NCBI RefSeq assembly: GCF_043290135.1
Contig: NC_134709.1
Location: 64,652,556-64,716,555 of the forward strand
DNA: 64,000 nt
Origin: Rhipicephalus microplus
Taxonomy: Eukaryota; Arthropoda; Arachnida; Ixodida; Ixodidae
Direction of reading: 5' to 3'
Shown here: one piece after another, positions 32,710-44,318 of the stretch
Position numbering within the stretch: position 1 is the first letter of the stretch
Layout: each line of letters opens with the position of its first letter
Notes under the pieces: model-generated
What the model was told of the DNA's origin: nothing
Database searches by the model: none
The model's input: the letters and a program-made list of their open reading frames with translations, nothing else
Made by a program: the position numbers and the translations under genes

Positions 32710-33837
32710 GTAGGTGGGCGTCCAAGGCGAGCGTATCCATACTCGAGCCAGTGGGGTACGTGGATGGGGGGGTTGTAGCCACCCCACATAAAAGAAGAAA
32801 AAAACACACTATCTGACTGTCACGTATACAGTAGACGGAATCTCCTTAAGCATGTAATATTGTGCGGCAGAAGAATACAGAATCGCGCCAGGTGTCAAAG
32901 ATTACGAATTTCGCAACGGTTAGGTGTTCAACGGCCCGCCCATTACAGAGTGCTCAGACATTTTTATATAACCATCAGCAGCAGATGTATCAAAAAAGTG
33001 AACTCTGCGCAGGTTCGCGTGTTGCCCAACGGCAGTGTTGATGGCCCTTCCCCGGTTCACAAAATAAATATTATTGCTTAGTGGGCACCAAACAAGTGTG
33101 CTTGCAGCCGGCGTTTAAGAATATATTCTTAAGGTACACCATCTCCGCATTTTGCGCTTCATTGCTGGCAGTGCGGCTGTGCAGCTGAGTTTAACGAACC
33201 CGCCATGTTGATGAGACATAGAGACAGCGCACGCGTGAAATTGCTGAAGCGTGTGAAATAGTAAAGCAGGAGGGATGTGCTTGAGCCAACCTTCAATCGT
33301 TCTCGCAGATGCTGAGATTGCGTATCCACAGCATACTTGATTACGTGTTTGGTACAGGGGTGTAAAGGTTTTTTATGCCTTCATGTTTGCATATTTATTA
33401 CAAGTTTTCTTCAATTAAACTCTAAGTTGTCAGGCAGCGCTTGAGTCGTGCACGTTCTTGTTTTTCGTTAATGTCCTTTTTATGCGCTGATTGTGAAAAG
33501 AATGTTAATTGTAATTGGCTGCTTATTACCTATAACGTGTGCAAGGCAGATTCTAAAGACAAAAGTGTTAAAAATTTGGTAGAAATTCAGTAGGAAGAGA
33601 ACAGCACAACAAATGTTCGACAGAACAAATGTGCAATGCACAATCGGTCCAAGGCCTGCACAGGTACGAGCTCGACTCTTCCCAACAACATAAAAAAGCA
33701 ATCGAATGATCAATCATCCTGCTAGGTACTAATACTTGTAAAGCAACAATCACGTGCACAGCACTGGAGTTCTCATTACTGTCAGTGCAGGGTATCTATC
33801 TTTGTTAGTAAATTCAATTCGTTTCTCTTTTCTGCAG
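32710..33837 (+). other. Cis-prenyltransferase intron
   Basis: GT..AG intron in phase 0 ending TTTCTCTTTTCTGCAG. No repeat or nested gene recognised. Confidence 0.75.
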
Positions 33838-33980
33838 GTGCGCGAGTGGTGGTTCCGGGCCGGGGTGGAAGTGCTGAGCGTCTTCATGTTCAGCGTGCGG
33901 AACTTCAGCCGGAACTCGTTCGACATGACCTCCGCGCTGAATCAGGCTACTCAGATACACGTTGACATCGTGGACAATGT
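33838..33980 (+). CDS. Cis-prenyltransferase, exon 2 of the confirmed set
   Basis: Enters in phase 0 and leaves after two bases (GT|GTGAGT). REWWFRAGVEVLSVFMFSVR aligns with the DHDDS stretch ending in the FSxENxxR motif; here it reads FSVRNFSR, so the Glu is Arg while Asn and the final Arg stay. ALNQATQIHVDIVDNV continues the helix that lines the prenyl tunnel. Exon length and boundaries match the neighbouring exons' phases exactly, and no stop or indel is present. That argues for purifying selection rather than a decaying pseudogene. Confidence 0.88.
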
Positions 33981-35064
33981 GTGAGTGGGGATTCAATTAA
34001 ATTGTCGATTCGCTGGCGCTTGCTATTGAGCGCTTTACATACTTTGCATGCGACATTGTGCTCCCGTATGATATGTTAGTAAAGCGCTTGTATATAGAAC
34101 AGTCGACAGCGTAGAAAGGTAGAAGGAAATGGGACGTCCCACTCATGTTGGGCGGGAAATTGCCGAGTTCATCGCTTTTTGATTGTTCTTCTTCGAAAAT
34201 ATAGTACTGCAAAAGTTTAAGGAAAACCTGCCACGATGATGCAATAATTAGGCGTCTCTGAGAGAAAGCAGCTTGTTTGAATACCCGCGACAGGCCTGGT
34301 CATGTATCAAACGCGAATGTAAGAGCTTTTCTGGAAGGTACTATTAAATAATACGAAGAGACACCGAGAAAACTAACATCATTGCAGATCCACTTCCATT
34401 CTTTCTATCAGTAAATAGCTCAAATAAACACTCCATTTTCACTTAGAACATATACAAATTGCCGCCATCGTATGATTTTGTTGGTTATTTAAGAGCAATC
34501 CCTAACTGACAATGAAAACGATACTGCAAAAACGCTTCAGTTTTGTCGAAAAAAGTGCGACTTACGTAACGTACTTCGCGAATATCTCTGCATATATTTC
34601 CAGTGAAACTGTCATAGCGCGATCATCAGGGACGGCGGAAAGAGGGTGTGACACACAAAACTTGTGTGTCGTATTCTTTTGTCCACCGTTGCTAAAGTTC
34701 GTGCTATAACAGTTTGAAGAGCGTGCCAACTGGCCCGCACATGTACTGTACTTCCCGTCTTTTTTTTTCGCGCGCCTTATGGTTAAGGTTAAGAATGTTG
34801 TAGGTAGCCGGCGTATCTAGCCTGGCGTGCCTTCCGAGCTGCATTTGAGTGCAATTTGTGCACAGCCAGCGTTCTTTTCTAATGAGGCAAAGTCTAAATA
34901 TTCTGCTCTCTTGCGTGCAACACCACGCACGAGTATGAAGCAACAAGCTGTGGGAGACACCGGGTGATAGTGTTACCACAAGGGGTTTCCTTCGCTTGCA
35001 CCTAGTTGAGCGCATAAATGTCCTCGTATTTTGCCTGCATCGAAGTGCGGATAAGCTTTGATGG

Positions 35065-35308
35065 GTATTGATTGATTGAATTGGGGGTTTAACGTCCCAA
35101 AACCACTATACGATTATGAGAGACGCCTTAGTGAAGGGCTCTGGAAATTTCGATAGCCTGGGGTTCTTTAACGCGCACTCAAATCTGAGTACACGGGCCT
35201 ACAACATTTCCGCCTCCATCGAAAATGGAGCCGCCACAGCCGGGATTTGATCCCGCGACCTGTGGGTCAGCAGCCGACTACCTTAGCCACTAGACCACCG
35301 TGGTGGCG
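35065..35308 (-). repeat. Complete tRNA-headed SINE
   Basis: Read on the minus strand from 35308: head GGTGGTCTAGTGGCTAAGGT (A-box) and GGTCGCGGGATCAAATCCC (B-box), then the body GGCGGCTCCATTTTCGATGG ... GTGTACTCAGATTTGAG ... GGACGTTAAACCCCC, and a tail AATTCAATCAATCAAT. This is the best-preserved copy of the family in the window and shows the full order head, body, (CAAT)n tail. Flanking GATGGG-x-ATTGA-like sequences on both sides could be a diverged TSD. Confidence 0.85.
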
Positions 35309-35413
35309 CTCGATGGGGAATTGAACCGACGCCCTAAAGCATAGCAGCTCATAAAGCCTTATCTGCTAGCTATAAAACGATGGGTTTAGTCCTAATGTGT
35401 TCCACATGCGTTC

Positions 35414-35525
35414 ACCCAGCGTGGCGGTCTAGTGGTGACAGTGTTCAATATCCGGCCAGAAAACTGTGGGATCGAATCAAAGCCACGGCGGCCGCATCAC
35501 TACGGAGGTGAAATGCTAGTTATTT
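35414..35525 (+). repeat. tRNA-headed SINE, second type
   Basis: The plus strand has GTGGCGGTCTAGTGGTGACA (A-box region), GTGGGATCGAATCAAAGCCA (B-box region) and GCGGCCGCATCACTACGGAG GTGAAATG (body start). It is in the opposite orientation to the SINE 100 bases upstream. Confidence 0.65.
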
Positions 35526-35539
35526 AACTTTCGTGGTGA

Positions 35540-36100
35540 AAGAGTTTGAAGAATAAGGCCGAGGTAAAGCACATTCGGCAAGCATTCTCACACCCCGAAT
35601 GGAATACCACTAACCCTCAAGAGGAACGTAACAGCTGCATCTTACCAGTACTGACCTACGGAGCACAGATCTTTACGCTTAGAAACAGGGTTTAACATAA
35701 ATCAAAGACGACACAAAGAGCAACGAAATGTAAAATTTTAGGTGTAACCTTGAGAGGCAGGAAGAGAGCAGCATGGGTCACGGACCAATTTGGTGTTGAG
35801 GACATCATAGTTGAAATCAAGAAGTAATGAACATGGGCTGAACAAGTAGCGCGTAGGTAGGATAACCGATGGTCATTAAGGGTAACTTACTGAATTCCCA
35901 GAGAAGACAAGTGCGTGAGGGTGATAAAGAAAACCAGGTAGGCAGATGAGATTAAGAAGCTTCCAGGTATAAAGTGGAAGCATGCAGAAAGCACAGGATC
36001 TGGTTGACTGGCATAACATGGGGCGAGGCATTTGTCATGTATGGGAGTAGTCAGGCAGTGAATGGTGATGATAATGAAGATGATGATAAAGATGATGAAA
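35540..36100 (+). pseudogene. RTE LINE 3' fragment with GAT-rich tail
   Basis: Nucleotide-level match to the C-terminal end of the RTE copies elsewhere in the window (GGATAACCGATGGTCATTAA GGGTAAC, GATGAGATTAAGAAGCTTCC, TTGACTGGCATAACATGGGG), full of stops, and ending in ATGGTGATGATAATGAAGAT repeats. It lies in an intron of the cis-prenyltransferase gene. Confidence 0.75.
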
Positions 36101-36566
36101 TGCTATAGAGGCTCATGCATTTAGATATAGGCATAGGCGTCGCAGGGCTCCCCTTCATGAAAGTTGAGGCGAAGGTTCGTCACAACGATCATCTTTCTAT
36201 CAACTCTATTTAAGGGGCAGACTACGCTCCCCCCTCCCTAATAATCCGATGTATGGAGGCAGGCTTTGCACCAACCCCCCTCTTAGAGCACTGGCAAAGG
36301 TGCCTCACTCCTTTGCGCCTTGCCCGTACGCACACCTATGGATATAGGTACACTTTGAATAAACCCAAATGGTAAAAACATTCGGAGGCTTAAATAACAG
36401 TGCTCCTCATTATCAGATCATTACGCTGAGGCGTAAAATATAATTATTACCTGTTTAAGCATCATTCTTACTTACATGATCTGAACGCTATCTGACAGCA
36501 ATATTCTGGTGTGGTTAAGTTCTCTTGTCTGAGCCCAGTAATCACGCTATCTCCTTTCTCAATCAG

Positions 36567-36689
36567 AGACGCGTTCCGCGCCATGGGAATGCAGTCCTGC
36601 GCTTGCGGTGACCTCGAGCGGCTACCCGAGGAACTGCGCTCTAGTCTGGCTCGCTCTGAGATCGCCACGTCCAGCATACGTGAGAAGAG
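36567..36689 (+). CDS. Cis-prenyltransferase, exon 3 of the confirmed set
   Basis: Begins with the single base completing a Val codon and leaves after two bases at AG|GTAAGT. DAFRAMGMQSCACGDLERLP aligns with the DHDDS segment containing the conserved GDLxxLP motif, which is intact here. The following helix (EELRSSLARSEIATSSIREK) matches in length the DHDDS helix before the central strand. No disruptions. Confidence 0.85.
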
Positions 36690-38308
36690 GTAAGTGTGAC
36701 GTCATCGCACATGCGCGTACGTTCAAGAGCGCTCCAGAGGTTTCTACATCCTCTGGCTAACATTTATAGCGGAGTTGTGTAGGTCCCTCGTGTCACTTGC
36801 TCGGATCTGTTCGCTTTCGTTGTTTCACGGATTCCGCGTAACATTGCCACAGAGAACAAGCGAAGTACTTGTCTTACAGTAACACTTTCGGTCATACCTA
36901 TTTTAACAAATTGCCATCACGTGAATGCAGCCAGCCAATGTTTTCGATTGTGCGACAGCTTTTTCCTCATTCTAGTCATGAAATCGATGTCGTCAAAGCA
37001 ACCGGTTGACTTCATCGTGTACTTACGAAACTCATTACTAATTACCGGCCATATTTTACATTTATACAGTCTCCCCCTCTATCTAGCCAGAAGACGCTTG
37101 TGCCTTGAAAACGACATTCAATTTGTTGCCCTTTCAGAAACATCTCATCTTCAACTTTTGTTATTAAGGCGACATGTTTTGAGGCATCTTCAGTCGCAAA
37201 AACTTCACCGTCGGTGACGTCAACGCAATGGATGCGAGATATGGCAACCTAAAAAATGAGTCACAATATTGTTATCAAGACGTCACATGTCGCAAAACTT
37301 TGTGACGTTACGTAATGACGCCATCACAACACATAGCCTCTTGGTCAAAGCTGGGCCGATTCCGGAGGCATCGTAAAACGACTTCAGGTGCAGAAAGAAA
37401 TCGGGGGAAGGAACCAATACAATCGGCTTGGAAGAAAATTAAGACGACTTTCGCTTTCATTCAAGACAAGTTCATATGGGTCGTAAATTTTTTAATAGCG
37501 AAGTTGTTTAAGCTAGATGCAATTTTGGTTGGCTTTCGGGCATGTGCCGTGAGCCGTATACCATGAAACTATCAACAAACTGCTATGTTCTATGGAGGTT
37601 ACGTAACTTCCACTCCTCACCACTGGCGCACTAAAATTTTAGAACTTCTTCATTACAAAGGGAACATTTAGCCCAACAAATGACCGCGAAGCGATGGCAG
37701 CGATCCGAAGACCCCGGTATGCACAATGGGAGAATGCTAGGGAATGGGGAAGAAAATGGCGGCTGGCAGAAGAAGATACCGAAATGATGGAAGCCCTACG
37801 GGAAACGAAGATGTGCCCGCTGATCTATGAGGGGTACGAACGCTTGGTTCCAGTGCGAATTTATGTTCCTGGAGCTTGGACATCCGCATCGTGTGTAGGC
37901 CCCTGGTTTAACTCAAACATCTCCGCACTGAGAATAAATTTAGAAACAACCTAGCGTCACTTGCTTAAGGGTCAGAAATAAGCTAATATAGAAGCAACCA
38001 GATTAATCTTCAGAGTAGTAGAGTTTTGCTGTTTCAAACTTTGCATGGCTTAGTGTAAGCTTCGGCAGTTTTATTTGTGCTTGCATGTGTGTGCTTGTGT
38101 ATGTGTGTGCGCACACGTGTGTTCATGTGTGCGCGCGTGTGTGTGCATGCGTGTGAGCGTGCGTGCTTTCACTGTTGTATACTGTCGCCCACTCTTGCCT
38201 GAAACCTCAAACTCAGGACACCATTCGTCGCATCAGCGAGCGAGTAAGTAAATAACGGCATAAGTAGATTATTTTGATTACTTTTTTTCTTTTTTCCATT
38301 TCACTTAG
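36690..38308 (+). other. Cis-prenyltransferase intron
   Basis: GT..AG intron in phase 2 ending in a good pyrimidine tract (TTTTTTCCATTTCACTTAG). A GT-rich tract lies at 38075-38165. The 86-codon open frame at 37694-37954 has no recognised relative. Confidence 0.75.
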
Positions 38309-38413
38309 CCTCCGAACACAAATGTCGTGCGCTGCCTACAATACCACCTACCAGATGTCTCGGATGGCTCGGCACTTGGCCACGGCCGTTAAAGAAGGAG
38401 TCATCTACACCGA
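38309..38413 (+). CDS. Cis-prenyltransferase, exon 4 of the confirmed set
   Basis: 105 bases, entering with one base and leaving after two (GA|GTAAGT). LRTQMSCAAYNTTYQMSRMA aligns with the conserved central strand and helix of cis-prenyltransferases, NVCFAYTSRHEI in DHDDS. The Tyr is kept, but the Arg-His-Glu-Ile part, usually near-invariant, reads TYQM. RHLATAVKEGVIYTE then matches VREMAWGVEQGLLDP in length and charge. This exon holds one of the clearest departures from the family. Confidence 0.82.
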
Positions 38414-40125
38414 GTAAGTAATCGTAAATGAGTTCAAAGCTAGAGTCGTACGCAAATTAATAAATCCGGAGAAGCCTCGCCCAGACGACCGAAGTGCGGC
38501 AGCCAATCGCCTATGCGACTAAAGTAATACTTACCCTCGTACACTCGGCATTGTTCTTCGAAGGAGAGATCACCGACCGTCCTGCTCATGACGTCAGCCT
38601 GGCGTGCACACGCGTTAGTGCAGCAGGTGTACTTGCGTTCGACCTTGAGGAGAAAATGCCCCATACACCTAAAGTAGTACCCTGCTATAATTAAGACTCC
38701 TTGTAGTGTAACAATCAACCGCGATAGGGTTTGGAAAGTCATTTGGTGAAACTCACGTTATAGATGCCGTACCCTTTTTTGTAGAATACGAACCTTAACG
38801 CATACATTCGCTGTACGAAGGCGAGACTTGCGCTTTACGTTTCTCTGTTATATGCTCTGCTCATACGCTTTGTTTGCGTTTCATAATATTGTCATGACTT
38901 TCAGACGTGAATCCCAGAAAATAATATGACTATTATCATCAAAAATCAAAATGAACATTTTTCTATCGTACATCTTAAGTAGCTGCCTTGCAAGCATGTT
39001 TTCCAACATTTAGGCGTCGTTTTATGGGCCCCACTACATTAGAGAAGCGGGAATTCAGAGGTTTGTGCTAATCGCATAGGGATAAATCTACTCGCCCCAC
39101 TGACGACGACGCGGGACGTTATAAGACGGCCATACGCACTTTCCAGATGCCAGAAAGAACTTTTAAGAACGGACCAGGGGATGCCACGGGATAGTCGCCG
39201 ACAGACTTCTGCGGCGAGTGTTTGTGCCCGTGGTGTGTGCCCCGCAGTGACCAAGGTTAAGGGTTTGAAGTATTTTTCTGTTAATTTACCTAACGGTTGA
39301 GGTATGTCTAAACTGATCAATGTTATTCTATTATTCTAGCAGTCTCCGATGGCGTTTCTTCAGGTGGATGGTCAGAAACCCTGAAGATTTACCAAAAATT
39401 CATATTCAGTCAGATGCCACGAGACTTTTCGCGACATTCGAGTGCGAAACCATACAATCACAGAAACATTGCGTGCATCTCGTTCTTGTGAATGTCTCGT
39501 TTTGCGCTCTGATGTTGCCACGGGTCAGATGGGTGGTTTGGCGGCATTCACTACCTTTTCCGCAATCTTGATATATTGTATGCACATGCGTGCCCTTACG
39601 CATAGGATAAACGCGCATAGACATGCAAAATGTCACCCTCTCCTTTCCCAACGCAAAAAAAAAATGTTTCCGGTTATGGCCTGGCTTACGCGGTAAACAG
39701 TTAACATCCCAATCATTGTGACACGCTGAAGCCCTTTCCCGTTAAGTTTACGTAGCGAGACATGCGTTTTTAATAATAATAATAATAATAATATAATAAT
39801 AATAATAATTGTTGGAGTTTTACTTCCGAAAGTCACGACATGATTATGAGAGACACCGCAGGGGAGGGTTCTGGGAATAACGGCTACCTGGTGTTCTCTA
39901 ACGTGCACCTAAATCTAAGTACACGGACCTCCAGAATTTTCACCTCCATCAAAAACCCCGTGACCTCCGAGTTCGCATTCGAGCGTCATGACCACAAGGC
40001 CACCACGGCAGGAGCCCTATGCGGATTAGAGAAGTGTCGGGTATAGGAGTGTCGCGGACTGCCCGTGGAGTGTAGGGCAGGAACCTAGAGTTGCGCTCTG
40101 TGCCAAACAAATTGCATGTTCTCAG
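38414..40125 (+). other. Cis-prenyltransferase intron with a SINE
   Basis: GT..AG intron in phase 2. The chosen acceptor is GCATGTTCTCAG before 40126. An alternative AG at 40079-40080 also keeps frame and would add 15 codons, but its upstream tract is purine-rich and it breaks the length match with DHDDS. 39771-40012 is a SINE; the rest is anonymous. Confidence 0.7.
39771..40012 (-). repeat. tRNA-headed SINE with (ATT)n tail
   Basis: Read from 40012 on the minus strand: GCCGTGGTGGCCTTGTGGTC head, diverged B-box, body (GATGGAGGTGAAAATTCTGG, GTGTACTTAGATTTAGGTGC, GTGTCTCTCATAATCATGTC) and a tail of about a dozen ATT units (39771-39809, minus strand). The head is about 35 bases and the copy is old. 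Confidence 0.75.
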
Positions 40126-40348
40126 GGACCTGACCGCCGCGTTCCTGGACGAGTACGTTTCTCTGACCGAGTGTCCGCCGGCCGAGCTGCTTCTGCGCTC
40201 GGCGGGAGACCAGCGCTTCAGCGACTTCGAGGTACTGCAGTGCAACTACGCCCACTTCCACCTGGGTTCCAAGAAGTGGCCCGCCGTGGGCTTCGGCGAC
40301 TGGTTGCGAGCCATGATCGAGTTCCAGCTGAACTGGCCCGCCATAGAG
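40126..40348 (+). CDS. Cis-prenyltransferase, exon 5 of the confirmed set (substrate-binding motif)
   Basis: Enters with one base and leaves in phase 0 at GAG|GTATGC. LLLRSAGDQRFSDF aligns without gaps with ILIRTSGEVRLSDF of DHDDS. The two Arg and the Ser that hold isopentenyl diphosphate in this family are all kept (R-x5-R-x-S), while TSGE has become SAGD. The following LLWQ is EVLQ, and the position equivalent to the metal-binding Glu of bacterial undecaprenyl diphosphate synthase is His (CNYAH). KKWPAVGFGDWLRAMIEFQ matches the terminal LWPEYTFWNLFEAILQFQ but lacks the acidic residue after WP. The fold looks intact while active-site details differ, so the product or partner may differ from canonical DHDDS. 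Confidence 0.88.
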
Positions 40349-43300
40349 GTATGCGCTTGTTATTTTCGAAGACTTCCGCCCATTTTCAGATATGGGTTTT
40401 TGTGTAAAAGAGAAACTACCCCAAAAATGTAAACCGCCAGCTATACGGTGGACGTCCATACGTAACCACATCATCCTGATTCGTATTTAATTAGGCATAC
40501 TTCACTAAAGAATTGGCCGTCATCTCACCTTGCCAAAGTGAATGTCCAGCGAAGCTGTTTCGCGACCATTGTCACAAAGACGAATTTAATTGTTCTTTTC
40601 GCGGCGCGTTGTTTTCTTGCTGTGCTCCTGGTGCATTTGATTTCCGTGCTGATTGAACTGAATGAGTTACCCGACGGGTCTCCTTTTTATATACGAAAGC
40701 GGGAAACGCAAGCGCGGAGATTCGAAGCCCGCGTGTGTAGCGCGAAGCAACTTCAACCTAATCTTCGCCGGGAACGCGTGATTGGATGCTGCCTTTCTTT
40801 GCAGGAGCCTTATCAGCCATTGTGCAGTTTCAATGCTTCTTTTGTGGTTTTCTTCTTCAAAACGAATACTTAGCTATATGCTGTATGCCTGATCGGAAAG
40901 AAACATGCGTCGTTTGCCTTGAATCACCTCGTAATGCCATCACGTGGCCGTTACGTAACATGAAGTCACACCATAATTTGTGATGCCATGATGACGAAAG
41001 AAACTTTTGCGATATGCGACGCCATGACGAAGTTGAATGGTGACGCCATATGTAATGATGATGATTAATTGAATCACTCACACCCGACGCTGTATAACTA
41101 TATAACTATCGTCATGATATACCAACTAGCCCAAGCTGCCACGCTGTAAACCAGTCGCAGCCGATGGTCAAAATTCAAGTTTAGTGAGGGATTTAAGCAT
41201 GTCACCCTAAATATTTTCAGAATGAGTGAGAAGCTAAGGAAGCCTACCTATACGAAGAATGACACTGCGCTACGAGGATCAAGATTATGTATGCTTCTTG
41301 TTGGGCTTGTGTCTTGTCAGTCCGAATAGAGAAAAAGGATAGAAGAAAGGCGAAGAGGTCTGCAGGAGGTGACCGCAGTTCGTTACACTCAACTTGGGAT
41401 GGAGGAGTGTGTCAAGCCGGTAACTGGCTGTGCAGATATACCGCTTCAAATTTTCTTTCGGTGCTTGTATTTCTTTATTCGATATAGCTACATTATGAGA
41501 TGATTACTACCTGCAGCTGCACTTAAATGTGCAAAATGAGAATATTTTCAGAAAAAAATTCGATAATGGCAATGATACGAGGCACAACTGGCAAGTCACG
41601 AATAAATTCTTAAATAATAAATGTCGTGAGCAGACAACGAAAATTAGAACTAAAACAGAAACATACAGCCATCCAACTGATATCGCCAATGCGTTCAGGG
41701 TGTATTTTAGCAGTACCTGTGAATCTCTGAGTAATCCCCCATTACTAACATTACCTCGTGAGCCTTATTCTTTCTTCTTGCGACTTACGAGTGCACAGGA
41801 AGTTCTTCGCGTTATAACTTCGCTCAGGTCCACGGGACCTAGTCTTGACTTTGTTCATCGATCTCATATCAAGTTAGTCTCTAGTAAGCTATCTCCTGTC
41901 ATTGCAGATACTGTTAACAAGATGTTTAAAGCAGGCATATTTCCCGATTCCCTAAAAGTTGGTAGAATCACACCTGTTCACAAAAAAGGCGATCGCGAAC
42001 TTCTGAGTAATTAGAGGCCCATTTGTATTCCTCCATTTTTGAGCAAAATGATCGAGCGTCCTATGCATACAAGATTAATATCCTACTTGACAAAGTTTAA
42101 TCTGATGACATCTAAACAGTACGGCTTTCAGCCTGGCTATTCCAATGAGCCTTTGCTTCTAATCCTCACCGATAAAATAAAAGGGGCAATCGACCAAGAC
42201 TTCGTAGTTGGTGGCGTATTCATACATTCACCAAAAGGTTTTGACACAATTAATTACAAAATTCTTATACATAAACTTGAATCGTATGGTATAATTGGCT
42301 CTGCACTTTAATTTATATCTAGATATCTGTACAATCACACTCAAGTTGTTCAGATTGACGGTAAAGTTTCAGCAGCTAAGAAAATAAATCAAGCTGTTCC
42401 TCGGGGCTCGATTCTTGGCCCGCTGCTCTTTGTTGCTATTTATTAACGATCTACCTAATATTTTGACCGCTACAGATTGTATCTTATATGTAGCAGACAC
42501 GACCATTTTTACTTATGCTAATAATGTCGCTGAGCTAAAACGAAACATTAACGTGGATCTACATAATATAAGTTCCTGGTGTCGAATGAGCATGTTAAGA
42601 ATTAATCCATCAAAAACCGTTTTTATAGTTTTTCATTCCTTCCCGACTGTACTTTCAAAATCTATATCTGTGCGTCTGGACGACAGTTTAATTGCCATGT
42701 CCGACAGTACAACGTTTCTTGGTGTGGTTCTTGACCGGGATATGAAATTCAGTCTTCATGCGCAATCACTCATTCGCAAGATAACCTTTGGAATACGTAC
42801 CATAATGAAAACCAGTTCATATATTCAGCCACACATGATTAAATCCCTTTATCACGCACATATTCGCAGCCATTTATCTTATTGCATATCAACCTGGGGT
42901 AACACACATTTGACCCACCTCAACCAACTACAACGCCTACAGAATCAAGCACTTCGACTCATGACTTTCAGCCATTTCTTAACCAATGCAACGCCACTTT
43001 ATCAGAATTTAAATATACATCCTCTTTATCACCTCTTTCAGCTGATGTTATCAGTTGTGATGTATAGGCTTTTTCGCGGTAATGTGCATATAGATGGCAT
43101 TGTCATGGAAAGCCTTGTAAAGAGTAATATTACTAGGTTTTCTGAGCTCGATAACCGCCTTCCACCTAATGTTCGCACAAACTACGGCAAGTTCGCTACG
43201 ACATTTACGGGACTCAAGCAGAGGAATTCCCTTCCTTACGTAATAAAATCATCAACCACAGAACATGCATTCAAAAACCAATAAAGAAATATTTTTTTGC

Positions 43301-44318
43301 AATAGCTGTCTTCATCTTAGCAACTGCTTTTTAATGTTCCGATAACAAATGCTACATGTTATATTGTCCTTACGTTCTGTATTATAACTTGCGTTTGTTT
43401 GTTCTTCAGAGTTTTCTTTTTTGCCTTGCTAAACATATATGTATTTTCTACTTTCGTTTTTTTCGCACATTGCTTTTTTTTCTTACTGAAGATACCGTGA
43501 CAACGGAATGTTGTATATTTTGTTTCTTCTCCCGTTAACATCATGTATGGCAGCCCCCCTGACAGTTCCTAACTTTTGGGATTCTTGTGTGCATTACCAA
43601 TGCTGTACGCACTTTTCTGTAAACGAACATCGTAGTTGAATAAAACTTGAACTTGAACATGACATAAAAAGTCACGATAGCTTAGACAAGTTTCTAGCAA
43701 TAACAACTTCTCAGACACGAATAAAGAAGCACGACAACCCCGTCCAAGATAGCTTAGAGGCTTTCCTTTCCCGCCTCCAATTGAAAGATACGTCAAGGTA
43801 ACTTTCTTAGTAAATTAGTAATAGGAAAGTTGCAATCGACCTATTTGTAGGACGAAGCATGTTTTCTGTGGTCTCGCTTTTACCATGAAGCTTCGTGATG
43901 ACAAGAAGTTTTACGGCTCAAGCCCCATATACACACAGAGCAGCAGGGCAAAGAAGTATCTTAATGTTTGCTTCTTGGCGTACACAAAAATTCAAGAAGA
44001 GCCCGCAGCCCTGTTACCAGACGCCTGCGTAGCGTCCCCTGCAATACTTGGTATTTTAATTCAAAAAGTTATTTGCGTTCATGAGGGTGCACATTCCCGT
44101 ACGTCGAAATAAACTAGTGGTTGTTATTAAGCGCCCTGTTTTGACGCCGCTATTCTACGTGCCGTCTAAGCGCTGTTCATGAATGTCAACAAAGTCGTTG
44201 TCTACACACGACAGGAATCGGCCGAAAAGAAAAGAAAAAGAAGGCAAAGGATGCCTCGGTTTAATAAATGTACTCTCACAGCTGCCTTTAACGCTTCACC
44301 CTCCTCCACATTTTTCAG
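40349..44318 (+). other. Last cis-prenyltransferase intron, with a LINE
   Basis: GT..AG intron in phase 0 ending TCCACATTTTTCAG. It holds a CR1/L2-like LINE at 41530-43656. 40349-41529 and 43657-44318 contain no recognised gene. Confidence 0.75.
41530..43656 (+). pseudogene. CR1/L2-like LINE, 5'-truncated reverse transcriptase
   Basis: Plus-strand copy starting inside ORF2. 41529-42014 covers the region before and at the start of the reverse transcriptase (GPSLDFVHRSHIKLVSSKLS, VGRITPVHKKGDRELLSN). After an in-frame TAG (42012) come RPICIPPFLSKMIERPMH, QYGFQPGYSNEPLLL and GVFIHSPKGFDTINYKIL; a TAA at 42309 and a frameshift near 42420 follow (VPRGSILGPLLF then LFINDLPNIL). The catalytic box reads LYVADTTIF where LYADDTTIF is expected. 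The C-terminal half is open to 43284. The 3' UTR ends GAATAAAACTTGAACTTGAA, a common LINE terminus. Dead copy inside a host intron. Confidence 0.85.

Larger units (their letters stand above)
33981..36566 (+). other. Cis-prenyltransferase intron with SINEs and an RTE fragment
   Basis: GT..AG intron in phase 2 ending CTTTCTCAATCAG. 33981-35064 is anonymous; then two SINEs (35065-35308, 35414-35525) and an RTE 3' fragment (35540-36100), then anonymous DNA to 36566. Confidence 0.75.

Noticed and set aside
35290..35308. tRNA-like sequences with A- and B-boxes (also at 3960-4078, 9255-9350, 20640-20760, 50424-50458)
   Set aside because: They do not fold as complete cloverleaves and continue into SINE bodies; they are SINE heads, not tRNA genes.
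37694..37954. 86-codon plus frame with a plausible soluble-protein composition inside an intron
   Set aside because: No family resemblance, no clear splice sites, and it lies inside a well-defined intron; chance cannot be excluded.
40081..40125. An upstream acceptor at 40080 that would extend the cis-prenyltransferase exon by 15 codons
   Set aside because: The extended reading breaks the gap-free length match with DHDDS and has a poor polypyrimidine tract; the acceptor at 40124-40125 fits both phase and alignment.
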